A DNA stretch of 64,000 nt from Dokdonella_A sp014338185. Lineage in GTDB: Bacteria; Pseudomonadota; Gammaproteobacteria; Xanthomonadales; Rhodanobacteraceae. The stretch's first letter is position 1, and the number at the start of each line of letters is the position of its first letter. The DNA is taken from contig SZOS01000010.1 of assembly GCA_030263295.1 (NCBI GenBank), positions 1 through 64,000 on the forward strand. The letters are read 5' to 3'. Below, piece after piece: positions 52,812-62,114 of the stretch. Under the pieces are notes generated by a model, which made no database searches, was not told the DNA's origin, and saw only the letters and a list, made by a program, of their open reading frames with translations. The translations under genes were made by a program, and so were the position numbers.

Positions 52812-55523
52812 ATGCGCGATCCCACGGCAGCATCGATGACCGCAGCGTTGGATCCAGCCGAGCACATGCGCCGCGTACTGGAGCTGGTGCGTGGCGCGCT
52901 CGATCAGCCCGCAACGCAGCGGCCGGCGTGGCTCGCGCGCCGCTGCGCGGGCGACGACGCGTTGCAGCGCGAGGTGCTGGCGATGCTCGCGCTCGATGGG
53001 ATTCCGGCCCACCTCGCACCGGCGTGGACGCTCACGCAGCGGGCCGAAACAGCGGCTGCGGATCCATTGATCGGTGCACGCATCGACCGCTTTCGCATCG
53101 ACCGGCGCCTCGGCAGCGGCGGCATGGGCACGGTGTATCGCGCCGAGCCGGTCGATGGCGTGGCGCGTCAGACCGTGGCGCTCAAGCTGGTCAAGCGCGG
53201 CATGGACAGCGAGGAGATCGTGGCGCGCTTCCTGCGCGAGCGGACCATCCTCGCGCGCCTGGAGCACCCGCACATCGCCCGCCTGCTCGATGGGGGTATC
53301 AGTGGCGACGGCCGCCCATGGTTTGCGCTGGAGCTGGTCGACGGCCAGTCGCTGCTGGAGTGGTGCGATGTGCGCACACTCGACCTCGCGGCCCGGGTGG
53401 ACCTGTTCCTGGATGCGTGTGATGCGGTCGCCTACGCCCATCGCAATCTCGTGGTCCACCGCGATCTGAAGCCGGCCAACATGCTGGTGACCGCCGATGG
53501 CACGCTCAAGCTGCTCGACTTCGGTATTGCCAAGCTGCTCGACGGCGCTGCCGGCGCGACCCGCGGCGGCGTGTTGATGACGCCCGAGTACGCGGCGCCG
53601 GAGCAGTTCTCGGCCGGCAGCATCACGACCCAGACCGACGTGTTCCAGCTCGGCGTGGTGCTGCACGAACTGCTCGCAGGCGTGCGGCCCGCCCAGACCC
53701 AGCGTGGAGCCGACGTGGCCGCGCAGTTGCGCGAACTGCGGATGCGCGACCCCGTGGCGCTGGAAACCCTCGCGCGGGCGCGCGGCTGTGGTGCGGGCGC
53801 GCTGCTGCGCGCATTGCGCGGCGATCTCGGCCGCATCGTGCGCCGGGCGATGCAGGTGGATGTGGCGCAACGTTACGCGAGCGTGGGTGCGCTCGCCGAT
53901 GACCTGCAGCGCTGGCGGCGCGGTGTGCCGGTGAGTGCCACCGCCGACACCCTGCGCTACCGCATGCGCATGTTCCTGCGGCGCCACCGGGTGGCGGTGG
54001 CGTCGACCGCGGCAGTGGCATTGGCATTGCTCGTCGGTATCGGGGTGGCGTGGCACGAGGCCTGGCAGCGCGCCGCCGCCGAGCGCGATGCGGGCACGGC
54101 CTTGGCGATGCTGGAGGATGTGTTCCTGGGAGCCGATCCGTACGCCGCCAAGGGCAGCGACACGCGCGCGCTCGATCTGGTGTCGCGCGCGCGCGAACGC
54201 GCCTTGGCCCAGGCCGCGGACAATCCCGCGCTTGCGGCGCGCCTGCTCACCGAGATTGGCGGGGTGTATGTGTCCCTGGGTGACCGGGACCAGGCCGAGC
54301 CGACCTTGCGTGCGGCGCTGGCCGCGGGTGAGCGGGCCGGCGCCGCTGCGCTCGTCCACACCGAGGGTGCACGCGCCAGGCTCGCGCACTACACGCTGGT
54401 GGTCGATGGCAACACCGCCGCGGCGGGTGATCTGGACTTGGCGATCGAGCGCCTGCGTGGCGCGGGCGAGCCCGCGTTGCGCACCTTGGCGCAAGCACTC
54501 GACTTCAAGGCCGATGCCGCGTTCAATCGCGGCGACTATGCTGCCATTCCGCAGTTGTCGGCGCTGGCGCTGGAGGCGCATCGCCGCGCTGCGGGCGAGC
54601 CCTCCAGCGAATTCGCCACGGCCTTGGGCAATCAGGCGTCACTGCTGCGCGCGATCGACCGTGCCGACGAGGCCATGGCCCCGGCGGCGCGTGCGTACGC
54701 GATGATGCAGCGGCTGGGCACCGCGGCGCCCAGCGCACGGTTGTATGTGGAGCAACAGTACGCGGGTGCGCTGGCCGCCAACGGACGCAACCGCGAAGCC
54801 GAGCCGCTGTTGCGCCAGGCCCTCGCGCGCGCACGGGCGACTCCGGGCACCGATCACCTGTTGGTCGAAGGCATCCGCTGGGAACTGGCCAACCTGCAAC
54901 TGGAATTGGGTGAGTTCGACACCGCCGCGCGAGCCTTGCGCGAACTGGCTGCCGCGGCGGCCGACAAGAGCGCCAACGGCGCCGCGATCCACAACGCGCT
55001 CGGCCACGCCGAACTGGGCCGCAACGATGCCCTTGCCGCACTGGCGGCGTTCGAGCGCGCGTTCGCGTTGTTGTGCGAATCGACCGCGACCAGCCCACCG
55101 TGTGTTGCGATCGGGCTCAATCGTGCCGACGCCTGGGTGCAGTCCGGGCGTCTCGAACAGGCGGACTCGGCGCTGGCCGAGCTCGATGCGCGCATCGGTG
55201 CCGATGCGCAAGCAGCGCGTGCGCGTTGGCGCGTGGTGGCGGCGGCGCTGCGCCTGGCGCAGGGCGACGCCGATGCGGCGGCGCGGATACTGGCGCCGCG
55301 CGCGCAGCAGGCACGCGCGGCCGGCGCCCACGCCGACATCGCCGATGCGCTTGCACTGGTGCTGTGGGCGCGCATTGCGCGCCAGCGCGGCGAGGTCGGC
55401 GCCGAACTGGCCGACCTGCACGCGGCGGAGCGACGCATGGATGCCTTGTGGGAGGGTCAACCCGCGGCCTTGATCGAAGTCCGCGCGCGCATCCGGGCGC
55501 TGGAGCATGGCGCGCCGCGCTAG
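52812..55523 (+). CDS. Membrane serine/threonine kinase with C-terminal TPR-like repeats
   Basis: A 903-aa Hanks-type kinase. The start at 52812 could instead be the ATG at 52836. The kinase domain (about residues 95-375) has a full glycine loop GSGGMGTVYRA, Lys 125, HRDLKPAN with Asp 218, DFG at 236-238 and APEQF, so it should be active. One membrane helix lies at about 394-416 (VAVASTAAVALALLVGIGVAW). The rest is a long helical region with TPR-like repeats (for example REAEPLLRQALARARATPG, YAGALAANGRN), presumably periplasmic and protein-binding. It follows an ECF sigma gene, and its stop shares the CTAG with the convergent xseA stop. Confidence 0.9.
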   Translation: MRDPTAASMTAALDPAEHMRRVLELVRGALDQPATQRPAWLARRCAGDDALQREVLAMLALDGIPAHLAPAWTLTQRAETAAADPLIGARIDRFRIDRRLGSGGMGTVYRAEPVDGVARQTVALKLVKRGMDSEEIVARFLRERTILARLEHPHIARLLDGGISGDGRPWFALELVDGQSLLEWCDVRTLDLAARVDLFLDACDAVAYAHRNLVVHRDLKPANMLVTADGTLKLLDFGIAKLLDGAAGATRGGVLMTPEYAAPEQFSAGSITTQTDVFQLGVVLHELLAGVRPAQTQRGADVAAQLRELRMRDPVALETLARARGCGAGALLRALRGDLGRIVRRAMQVDVAQRYASVGALADDLQRWRRGVPVSATADTLRYRMRMFLRRHRVAVASTAAVALALLVGIGVAWHEAWQRAAAERDAGTALAMLEDVFLGADPYAAKGSDTRALDLVSRARERALAQAADNPALAARLLTEIGGVYVSLGDRDQAEPTLRAALAAGERAGAAALVHTEGARARLAHYTLVVDGNTAAAGDLDLAIERLRGAGEPALRTLAQALDFKADAAFNRGDYAAIPQLSALALEAHRRAAGEPSSEFATALGNQASLLRAIDRADEAMAPAARAYAMMQRLGTAAPSARLYVEQQYAGALAANGRNREAEPLLRQALARARATPGTDHLLVEGIRWELANLQLELGEFDTAARALRELAAAAADKSANGAAIHNALGHAELGRNDALAALAAFERAFALLCESTATSPPCVAIGLNRADAWVQSGRLEQADSALAELDARIGADAQAARARWRVVAAALRLAQGDADAAARILAPRAQQARAAGAHADIADALALVLWARIARQRGEVGAELADLHAAERRMDALWEGQPAALIEVRARIRALEHGAPR

Positions 55524-56893
55524 TGTGCGCCGCTTGGCCCGGCCGGACCGACCTGCAGTGGCAATTCGCCATCGGCCAGCCGCGCCTGCAGTGCCTGTCC
55601 GGGCGCTGCCTGGGTGATGCTGCGCACGACCCGGCCGCTGCCCGCATCGAGCAGGATCGCGTAGCCGCGCTCGAGCGTCGCCAGCGGGCTCACCGCATGC
55701 AGCGTACGCGCGAGCTGGTCCAGCTGCGCGCGTGCGCGTGCGAGCTGTTGCGCCTGCGCGCTGCGCAGACGGGTGGCGAGCACGCGCAGGCGCTCGCCGC
55801 GCTGCGCGAGCCGGGTCGCGGGCGCATGCGCGTGCAGGCGCGTGTGCAGCTGCGCCAGCGTCGCCGCATGGCGCTCCAGTCCGTGGCGCATGGCCACGCC
55901 CAGCCGCAGGTGCAGGCGCTGCGCGCGTTCGCGTTCGCGCGCGAGCCGTGCTTGCGGACGTTGCGCCTGCAAGCGCGCCAGCAGGTGGTCCAGGTGCTGG
56001 CTGCGCGTCTCGAAGCGGCGCTGCATCCATTGGCCCAGACGCGCGCGCTGCTGGCCGAGCGTGCGCATGAGGTCGTGGCGGTCGGGCACGATGAGCTCGG
56101 CCGCCGCCGAGGGCGTGGGCGCGCGCAGGTCGGCCGCGAAGTCGGCGATGGTGAAATCGGTCTCGTGGCCGATCGCGCTCACCACCGGGATCGTGCTGGC
56201 GCGGATCGCACGTGCGACCGCCTCGTCGTTGAATGCCCACAGGTCTTCCAGCGAGCCGCCGCCGCGCGTGAGCAGCAGCACGTCGTGGCGCTGCGCGCGC
56301 GCTGCCGCGGCGAGCGCGGCCACGATCGCGGGCGGCGCCTCCTTGCCCTGCACCGGCACCGGCAGGATGTCGACCTCGAGCAGCGGGTAGCGCCGTTGCA
56401 GCACGCTGAGCACGTCCCGCACGGCGGCGCCGGTGGGCGAGGTGATCACGCCCAGGCGCCGCGGCAGGCGGGGCAGTGCGCGCTTGTGCGCAGCGTCGAA
56501 CAGGCCCTCGGCGGCGAGCCGCGCCTTGAGCTCGTCGAACTGGCGCTGCAATGCGCCGGCGCCGGCTTCCTCGAGGGCTTCGATGATGAGTTGGAACTCG
56601 CCGCGTGCCTCGTACAGGCTCACCCGCGCGCGCGCGAGCACGCGCATGCCGTCGGCGGGGCGGAAGCGCAGCCAGCCCGCCTTGGGCCGGAACATCGCGC
56701 AGCGCACCTGCGCACCCGCGTCCTTGAGCGTGAAATACAGGTGTCCCGAGGCCGGCCGCGCGAAGTTGGAAATCTCGCCCTCGATCCACACCAGCGGCAA
56801 TGCATCCTCGAGCAGGTCGCGCACGAGGCGCGTGAGCGCCGTGGGCGTGTAGACCTCGCAGTCGATGGTGGCGGGCGGGCTGGGCGTGGGCAT
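55520..56893 (-). CDS. xseA: Exodeoxyribonuclease VII large subunit
   Basis: Large subunit of the single-strand-specific ExoVII nuclease, 457 aa, which works with the small XseB (not in this window). The N-terminal OB-fold region contains LVWIEGEISNFARPASGHLY and FTLKDAGAQVRCAMF. The catalytic domain holds ITSPTGAAVRDVLSVL, LLLTRGGGSLEDLWAFND and SAIGHETDFTIADFAADLRA. A long coiled coil precedes the C-terminal ERGYAILLDAGSGRVV. The start ATG at 56893 gives the usual length. Confidence 0.96.
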   Translation of the reverse strand: MPTPSPPATIDCEVYTPTALTRLVRDLLEDALPLVWIEGEISNFARPASGHLYFTLKDAGAQVRCAMFRPKAGWLRFRPADGMRVLARARVSLYEARGEFQLIIEALEEAGAGALQRQFDELKARLAAEGLFDAAHKRALPRLPRRLGVITSPTGAAVRDVLSVLQRRYPLLEVDILPVPVQGKEAPPAIVAALAAAARAQRHDVLLLTRGGGSLEDLWAFNDEAVARAIRASTIPVVSAIGHETDFTIADFAADLRAPTPSAAAELIVPDRHDLMRTLGQQRARLGQWMQRRFETRSQHLDHLLARLQAQRPQARLARERERAQRLHLRLGVAMRHGLERHAATLAQLHTRLHAHAPATRLAQRGERLRVLATRLRSAQAQQLARARAQLDQLARTLHAVSPLATLERGYAILLDAGSGRVVRSITQAAPGQALQARLADGELPLQVGPAGPSGAH

Positions 56894-57056
56894 GGCGGTG
56901 CCGCGCGGCGGCGGTCGCGACGCGGAGGTCGAGTCTGCGTGATCGCAGTCATGACCACAAGAGTTCACGCCAACCCGATGACTTTGCTGGGCTTGGCCCG
57001 GAACCAGCGCGCGCGTGGCCCGCGAGCCCCGATGTCGCCGTCCAGGTGCGGTTGCG

Positions 57057-58460
57057 TCAGTGGTCGCGGCGCAGCTTGATGTAGCGCGCGAGCAGGGTGA
57101 GGCCGACCCAGACGCCGAGCGCGCCGAGTGGCCAGGCGAACAGGTGCGGCCACAACAGCGCCACCGTGGAGGCGGCCAGCAGGATCAGCGCGCCGAGCAG
57201 CAGCGGCGCGGCCTCGGCGGCGCCGAGCAGGCGCCGGTTGGTGATCGCGGCACCGACCGAGTTGGCGATGCGCAGCGCGCTGGCCGCCGCGCGCCCCGAA
57301 CTGCCACCGTGCGGCCCGCCGTGCCCGGCTTCGGGATCGTGGCGGCGCGGACGTTCGGCCTTGAGCACGACCTCGGTGGCATGGTCCAGGTCGCGCAGGT
57401 ACTGCGCTTCCATCTGCCGCGCGAACTCGTCGTTCTCGATCGCGACGTCGATCTCGCAGTTGCCCATCCAGCTGGCGATGTTGAGATTGGTCGAGCCGAC
57501 CCTCGCCCAGCGTGAATCGGCCACCGCGGTCTTGGCGTGCATCATCGAGCCATCCCACTCGAACACGCGGATGCCGGCCTCCAGCAGCACGCGGTAGCCC
57601 GCGCGCGAGACCGAGCCGACCGCGGGAATGTCGCTGGAGCCGGGCACCAGCAGGCGCACGTCGACGCCGTCGCGCGCGGCCGCGATGAGTGCCTGCACAT
57701 AGGGCGTGACGCCGACGAAATACGCATCGGCCAGCCACAGGTTGCGCCGCGCGAGGCCGGTGATGAGCTGGTCGAAGCGGTACAGGCCCGCGATGTTGGG
57801 CAGGGTCGCCACCACGCGCAGGTCGACGCTGCCGGCCGCGACCGGCGCCGGTGCCGCAGCGGGCACGGGCAGTGGCGCTCCGAGCTGGGCCCACACTTCC
57901 GCGAACGCCTGCGCCAGTTCGTCGACCGCGGGGCCGCGGATCGCGACCGCGCTGTCGCGCCACGGTGGCACCTGCCGCGCGGGGTCGCCCAGCCATGCGC
58001 CACTCACGCAGATGCCGCCGACGAAACCGACCTCGCGATCCACCACCAGCAGCTTGCGGTGGTCGCGCGAGAGCCAGCCGAACGGGCTGAGCAGGCGCGG
58101 CGCGTTGTAGGTGCGCACTTCGCCGCCCGCCTCGACCAGCGGCTGCCACAGGCGCAGCGAGGACTGGCCCAGGCAACCGAGCCAGTCCCGCGTCACATGC
58201 ACGCGCACGCCCGCGCGCGCGCGCTCGGCCAGTGCCGCGACGAACTCGCGGCCGACCGCGTCGTCGCGGAAGATGTAGTTGGCGAACAGGATCACGTGGC
58301 GGGCGGCGCGGATCGCCTCCAGCCAGGCCGCGAACGCGGCCTGCGCGTCCACGTGCAGCTGCAATGCGTTGCCGCCGACCAGCGGCGCGCCGGCGGCGCG
58401 GCTGAACGCCTGCTCGGCAAGCCGGCGTTGCGGGCTGAGGCGGGAGGCGCTGGCGGCCAT
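57057..58460 (-). CDS. Phospholipase D family protein, cardiolipin synthase-like
   Basis: A 467-aa protein with two HKD phosphodiesterase motifs: HRKLLVVDREVGFVGG and HAKTAVADSRWARVGSTN. The pair defines cardiolipin synthase-type PLD enzymes, which join phosphatidylglycerol molecules or exchange phosphatidyl groups. The N-terminus lacks the two membrane helices of ClsA, while two hydrophobic segments occur at the C-terminus (LLLGALILLAASTVALLW and WPLGALGVWVGLTLLA), an arrangement more like ClsB-type proteins. ClsB or ClsC activity is therefore plausible. It is divergent from ispG. Confidence 0.88.
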   Translation of the reverse strand: MAASASRLSPQRRLAEQAFSRAAGAPLVGGNALQLHVDAQAAFAAWLEAIRAARHVILFANYIFRDDAVGREFVAALAERARAGVRVHVTRDWLGCLGQSSLRLWQPLVEAGGEVRTYNAPRLLSPFGWLSRDHRKLLVVDREVGFVGGICVSGAWLGDPARQVPPWRDSAVAIRGPAVDELAQAFAEVWAQLGAPLPVPAAAPAPVAAGSVDLRVVATLPNIAGLYRFDQLITGLARRNLWLADAYFVGVTPYVQALIAAARDGVDVRLLVPGSSDIPAVGSVSRAGYRVLLEAGIRVFEWDGSMMHAKTAVADSRWARVGSTNLNIASWMGNCEIDVAIENDEFARQMEAQYLRDLDHATEVVLKAERPRRHDPEAGHGGPHGGSSGRAAASALRIANSVGAAITNRRLLGAAEAAPLLLGALILLAASTVALLWPHLFAWPLGALGVWVGLTLLARYIKLRRDH

Positions 58461-58567
58461 GGCCGCAGTGTAGCGAACGCCGGGGCGCGGGTCCGTGGTC
58501 GCGCAGCTGTGCGAAAATGCGCGATTGCCGCATGCCGGCCGTGCATCGCCCCGGAGTCGCCCGCAGC

Positions 58568-59806
58568 ATGAACCCAGTCGTTGCCAGTGTGATCACGCGC
58601 CGCGCGAGCGTGCCGGTGCCCGTGGGCACTGTCGTGGTCGGCGGCGACGCGCCGATCGTGGTGCAGTCGATGACCAACACCGATACCGCCGACGTGGTCG
58701 GAACCGCGCGCCAGGTGGCCGAACTGGCGCGTGCGGGTTCCGAGCTCGTGCGCGTCACCGTCAACACGCCCGAGGCCGCGGCCGCGGTGCCACGCATCCG
58801 CGATCGGCTGGACATGATGGGCGTGGCGGCGCCGTTGATCGGCGATTTCCACTACAACGGGCACCAGTTGCTCGCGCACGAACCCGCCTGCGGGCAGGCG
58901 CTGGCCAAGTACCGCATCAACCCCGGCAACGTCGGCTTCGGCGCGAAGAAGGACACCCAGTTCGCGGCGATCATCGAGGTCGCGCTGCGCAACGACAAGC
59001 CCGTGCGCATCGGCGCCAACTGGGGCTCGCTCGACCAGGCCATGCTCGCCGCGCTCATGGACGAGAACCATGCGCGGGCGCAGCCATGGGATGCGGCGCG
59101 GGTGGCGCGCGAGGCCTTGATCCGCTCGGCGCTGGATTCGGCCGCGCGCGCCGAGGAACTCGGGCTCGCGCGCGAGCGCATCATCCTCTCGTGCAAGGTG
59201 TCGGGCGTGCAGGAGCTCATCGCGGTGTATCGCGACCTGGCCGCGCGCTGTGACCATGCGCTGCACCTGGGCCTGACCGAGGCCGGCATGGGCAGCAAGG
59301 GCATCGTCGGCTCCAGCGCCGCGCTCGCGGTGCTGCTGCAGGAAGGCATCGGCGACACCATCCGCATGTCGCTCACGCCCGAGCCGGGCGAGCCGCGCAC
59401 GCACGAGGTGGTGGTGGCGCAGGAGCTGCTGCAGACCATGGGCCTGCGCGCGTTCACGCCGCTGGTCACCGCCTGTCCGGGCTGCGGCCGCACCACCAGC
59501 ACGCTGTTCCAGCAGATCGCCAAGACCGTGCAGGACCATGTGCGCGCGAAGATGCCCGAGTGGCGCATCAAGTACGACGGCGTGGAGAACCTCACGCTCG
59601 CGGTGATGGGCTGCGTGGTCAACGGCCCCGGCGAATCGCGCCATGCCGACATCGGCATCTCGCTGCCTGGCACCGGCGAGGCGCCGGCCGCGCCGGTGTT
59701 CATCGACGGCAAGAAGGCGATGACGCTGCGCGGCGAGCACATCGCGCAGGACTTCGTCGGCATCGTCGAGGACTATGTCGCGCGCCGCTACGCGCAGCGC
59801 GGTTGA
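58568..59806 (+). CDS. ispG: 4-hydroxy-3-methylbut-2-enyl diphosphate synthase (flavodoxin), IspG
   Basis: Iron-sulfur enzyme of the MEP isoprenoid pathway that converts MEcPP to HMBPP. The 412-aa protein has the TIM-barrel start VPVGTVVVGGDAPIVVQSMT and the [4Fe-4S] cysteines in TACPGCGRTT and MGCVVNGPGESR. The acidic ligand region follows in the same segment. The start ATG at 58568 was preferred over one 17 codons upstream. The length is somewhat above E. coli IspG (372), as in related xanthomonads. Confidence 0.96.
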   Translation: MNPVVASVITRRASVPVPVGTVVVGGDAPIVVQSMTNTDTADVVGTARQVAELARAGSELVRVTVNTPEAAAAVPRIRDRLDMMGVAAPLIGDFHYNGHQLLAHEPACGQALAKYRINPGNVGFGAKKDTQFAAIIEVALRNDKPVRIGANWGSLDQAMLAALMDENHARAQPWDAARVAREALIRSALDSAARAEELGLARERIILSCKVSGVQELIAVYRDLAARCDHALHLGLTEAGMGSKGIVGSSAALAVLLQEGIGDTIRMSLTPEPGEPRTHEVVVAQELLQTMGLRAFTPLVTACPGCGRTTSTLFQQIAKTVQDHVRAKMPEWRIKYDGVENLTLAVMGCVVNGPGESRHADIGISLPGTGEAPAAPVFIDGKKAMTLRGEHIAQDFVGIVEDYVARRYAQRG

Positions 59807-59810
59807 GGCC

Positions 59811-60773
59811 CTATTCGGCCGGCTGGCCGAGCACGCGCGGCGGTGACTGGTTGCGCTGGCGCGCCAGCCGCGCCTCGCGCCGGGCGATGTACAGGCTCGC
59901 GCCGATCACGATGCCCGCGCCGAGCACGGTGTAGCGGTCGGGGGTCTCGGCGAACATCAGCCAGGCGAGCACGGCCACGAACACCAGCTGCAGGTAGCTG
60001 AACGGTGCCAGCGTCGAGGCGTCGGCCAGGCGCAACGCGTGGGTCCAGAAATACTGCCCCGCGGTACCGAGCACGCCGAGCGCGACCAGCAACGGCAGCA
60101 GTCCCGGGCTCGGCCATTGCCACACCGCCAGCGCCGCGGGCAGCGACAGCGGCACCCACAGCCAGGTGGTGAGCAGCACGATGGTCGCGACCGGGTCGGT
60201 GCGCGACAGGAACTTGATGCTGATGGTGACCGCGCCCGAGCAGGCGGCCGAGAACAGCGCCACGAGGCTGGCCGCGGTGAAGGCATCGCTGCCGGGTCGC
60301 ACGATCACCAGCACGCCGATGAACCCGGCCACCACCGCGCTCCAGCGGCGCATGCGCACCACCTCGCCGAGGAAGATCACCGCGCCGATGGTCACGAACA
60401 GTGGCGAGGAATACGACAACGCGATCGCCTGCGCGAGTGGCAGGTGCGCGATCGCCCAGAAGCCCGCGAGCATCGACACCGCGCCGATCGCACAGCGCAG
60501 CACGTAGAACATGAGGCGATCGGTGTACAGCGTGCGCCAGCCGCCGCGCAGCAGCAGTGGCAGCGCCGCGAGCGCGCCGAACAGGCTGCGCAGGAACGCG
60601 ATCTCGAATGCATGCAGGCTGTGCGAGGCGATGCGGATCAGCACCGCCATCACCCCGAAGCAGAGCGTGCTCGTCACCATCATGGCGATCGCGCGCCGCG
60701 GCAGGGCCGACGCGGCAACGGGAACGGGCGCGGAAGGATTCAAGTACGGCACGAGGGCAGGGCGGCCGTGCAT
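59811..60773 (-). CDS. EamA/DMT-family metabolite exporter
   Basis: A 320-aa inner-membrane protein with ten hydrophobic helices in two EamA repeats (MMVTSTLCFGVMAVLIRIAS ... and LVALFSAACSGAVTISIKFL ...). FLGEVVRMRRWSAVVAGFIGV is the usual end-of-repeat motif of DMT exporters of the RhtA/YdcZ type. The substrate is unknown. The gene converges with ispG (four-base gap) and is divergent from kdsB. Confidence 0.88.
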   Translation of the reverse strand: MHGRPALVPYLNPSAPVPVAASALPRRAIAMMVTSTLCFGVMAVLIRIASHSLHAFEIAFLRSLFGALAALPLLLRGGWRTLYTDRLMFYVLRCAIGAVSMLAGFWAIAHLPLAQAIALSYSSPLFVTIGAVIFLGEVVRMRRWSAVVAGFIGVLVIVRPGSDAFTAASLVALFSAACSGAVTISIKFLSRTDPVATIVLLTTWLWVPLSLPAALAVWQWPSPGLLPLLVALGVLGTAGQYFWTHALRLADASTLAPFSYLQLVFVAVLAWLMFAETPDRYTVLGAGIVIGASLYIARREARLARQRNQSPPRVLGQPAE

Positions 60774-60846
60774 GCTAGCACCCGTCGCGTTGTGGCTGTG
60801 GTGCGCTCTCGGCTACGCTGCCGTGGTGGTTTGCCGGATGTTCACG

Positions 60847-61626
60847 ATGCCTGATGCATTGCCCGAGTTCATCGTCGCGATTCCCGCGCGTTACGCCTCC
60901 ACGCGCCTGCCGGGCAAGCCGCTGGCGTTGCTCGCGGGCGAGCCGCTGGTGCTGCATGTCGCGCGCCGCGCGCTGGCCGCGGGTGCACGCGAGGTGGTGG
61001 TGGCCACCGACGACGAGCGCATCGGCCACGCGCTCGCGGGCAACGGTGTGCAGGTGGTGATGACGCGCGCCGACCATGCCTCGGGCAGCGACCGGCTGGC
61101 CGAGGTGGCCACCCGGCTGGGCTGGGCGGACGATGCGCTGGTGGTCAACCTGCAGGGCGACGAGCCGCTGGCGCCGGCCAGTGGCCTGCGCGCGGTGGCG
61201 CACGCGCTGGCCGAGGACGGCGCGCCGATGGCGACGCTGGCGACGCCGCTGGATGGTGTCGGGGAGTTGTTCGATCCCAACGTGGTCAAGCTGGTGCGGC
61301 GCGCGGACGGCCACGCCCTGTACTTCAGCCGTGCGCCCGTGCCGTGGCCACGCGATGCGTTCGCGCGCACGCGCGAGGCCCTGCCGCCGGGCCTGCCGTT
61401 CCTGCGCCACATCGGCATCTACGGCTATCGCGCGGGGTTCCTGCGCCGGTTCGCGCAACTGGCGCCGACACCGCTGGAGCGCAGCGAATCGCTGGAGCAG
61501 CTGCGCGCGCTCGAACATGGCCACGCGATCGCGGTGCGCCTCGCGCCCGAGCCGTTTCCGGCCGGCGTCGACACGCCACAGGACCTCGCGCGCGTCGCGC
61601 AGCTGTTGGCCGGGGGCGCGCGATGA
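60847..61626 (+). CDS. kdsB: 3-deoxy-manno-octulosonate cytidylyltransferase (CMP-Kdo synthetase)
   Basis: Activates Kdo with CTP for lipid A inner-core synthesis. The 259-aa protein (262 aa from an in-frame ATG at 60838) shows the nucleotide-binding start FIVAIPARYASTRLPGKPLA, the CTP-binding VVVATDDERI, the motif MTRADHASGSDRLAEV, and LVVNLQGDEPL. YFSRAPVPWPRD and RHIGIYGYRAGFL are further KdsB signatures. The phosphatase gene downstream overlaps its stop (ATGA). Confidence 0.96.
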   Translation: MPDALPEFIVAIPARYASTRLPGKPLALLAGEPLVLHVARRALAAGAREVVVATDDERIGHALAGNGVQVVMTRADHASGSDRLAEVATRLGWADDALVVNLQGDEPLAPASGLRAVAHALAEDGAPMATLATPLDGVGELFDPNVVKLVRRADGHALYFSRAPVPWPRDAFARTREALPPGLPFLRHIGIYGYRAGFLRRFAQLAPTPLERSESLEQLRALEHGHAIAVRLAPEPFPAGVDTPQDLARVAQLLAGGAR

Positions 61627-62087
61627 CGCGCATCCTGTTCGTGTGCCTGGGCAACATCTGCCGTTCGCCCACGCTCGAGGCGGTCGCACGCGTCGAGTTC
61701 GCGCGCGCCGGGCTCGCGGTCGAGGTCGATTCGGCCGGCACCGCGGCCTACCACGTGGGCGAACCGCCCGACCGGCGTTCGATCGCGGCGGGCGCGGCCC
61801 ACGGCTACGATCTGTCGCCGTTGCGTGCACGCCAGGTCGTTGCAGCCGACTTCACGCGCTTTGACCGGATCCTCGCCGCCGACCGCGCCAACCTGCGCGA
61901 CCTGCTCGCGTTGCGGCGCGCGCACGGCACCGAGCCCGCGCTGTTCCTGGCCGATGCCGAGGTGCCCGATCCGTACTACGGCGGACCCGCGGATTTCGAG
62001 CACGTCATCGCGCTCGCGCGTGAGGGCATGGCCGCGCTCATCGCCAGCCTGCGCGGCGGAGACATGGTGGCCGGCCGCGGCCGCTGA
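61623..62087 (+). CDS. Low-molecular-weight protein tyrosine phosphatase
   Basis: A 154-aa cytoplasmic phosphatase. The P-loop is VCLGNICRSP (Cys 8, Arg 14), and the general-acid Asp loop is VPDPYYGGP. The intermediate stretch SAGTAAYHVGEPPDRRSI is also standard. It starts inside the kdsB stop codon, a pairing found in several proteobacteria, and may regulate envelope-polysaccharide tyrosine kinases or act on small phosphates. No tyrosine kinase gene is in the window. Confidence 0.93.
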   Translation: MTRILFVCLGNICRSPTLEAVARVEFARAGLAVEVDSAGTAAYHVGEPPDRRSIAAGAAHGYDLSPLRARQVVAADFTRFDRILAADRANLRDLLALRRAHGTEPALFLADAEVPDPYYGGPADFEHVIALAREGMAALIASLRGGDMVAGRGR

Positions 62088-62114
62088 CGCGGGCCGCCGC
62101 GCACGGCCGCGCAT

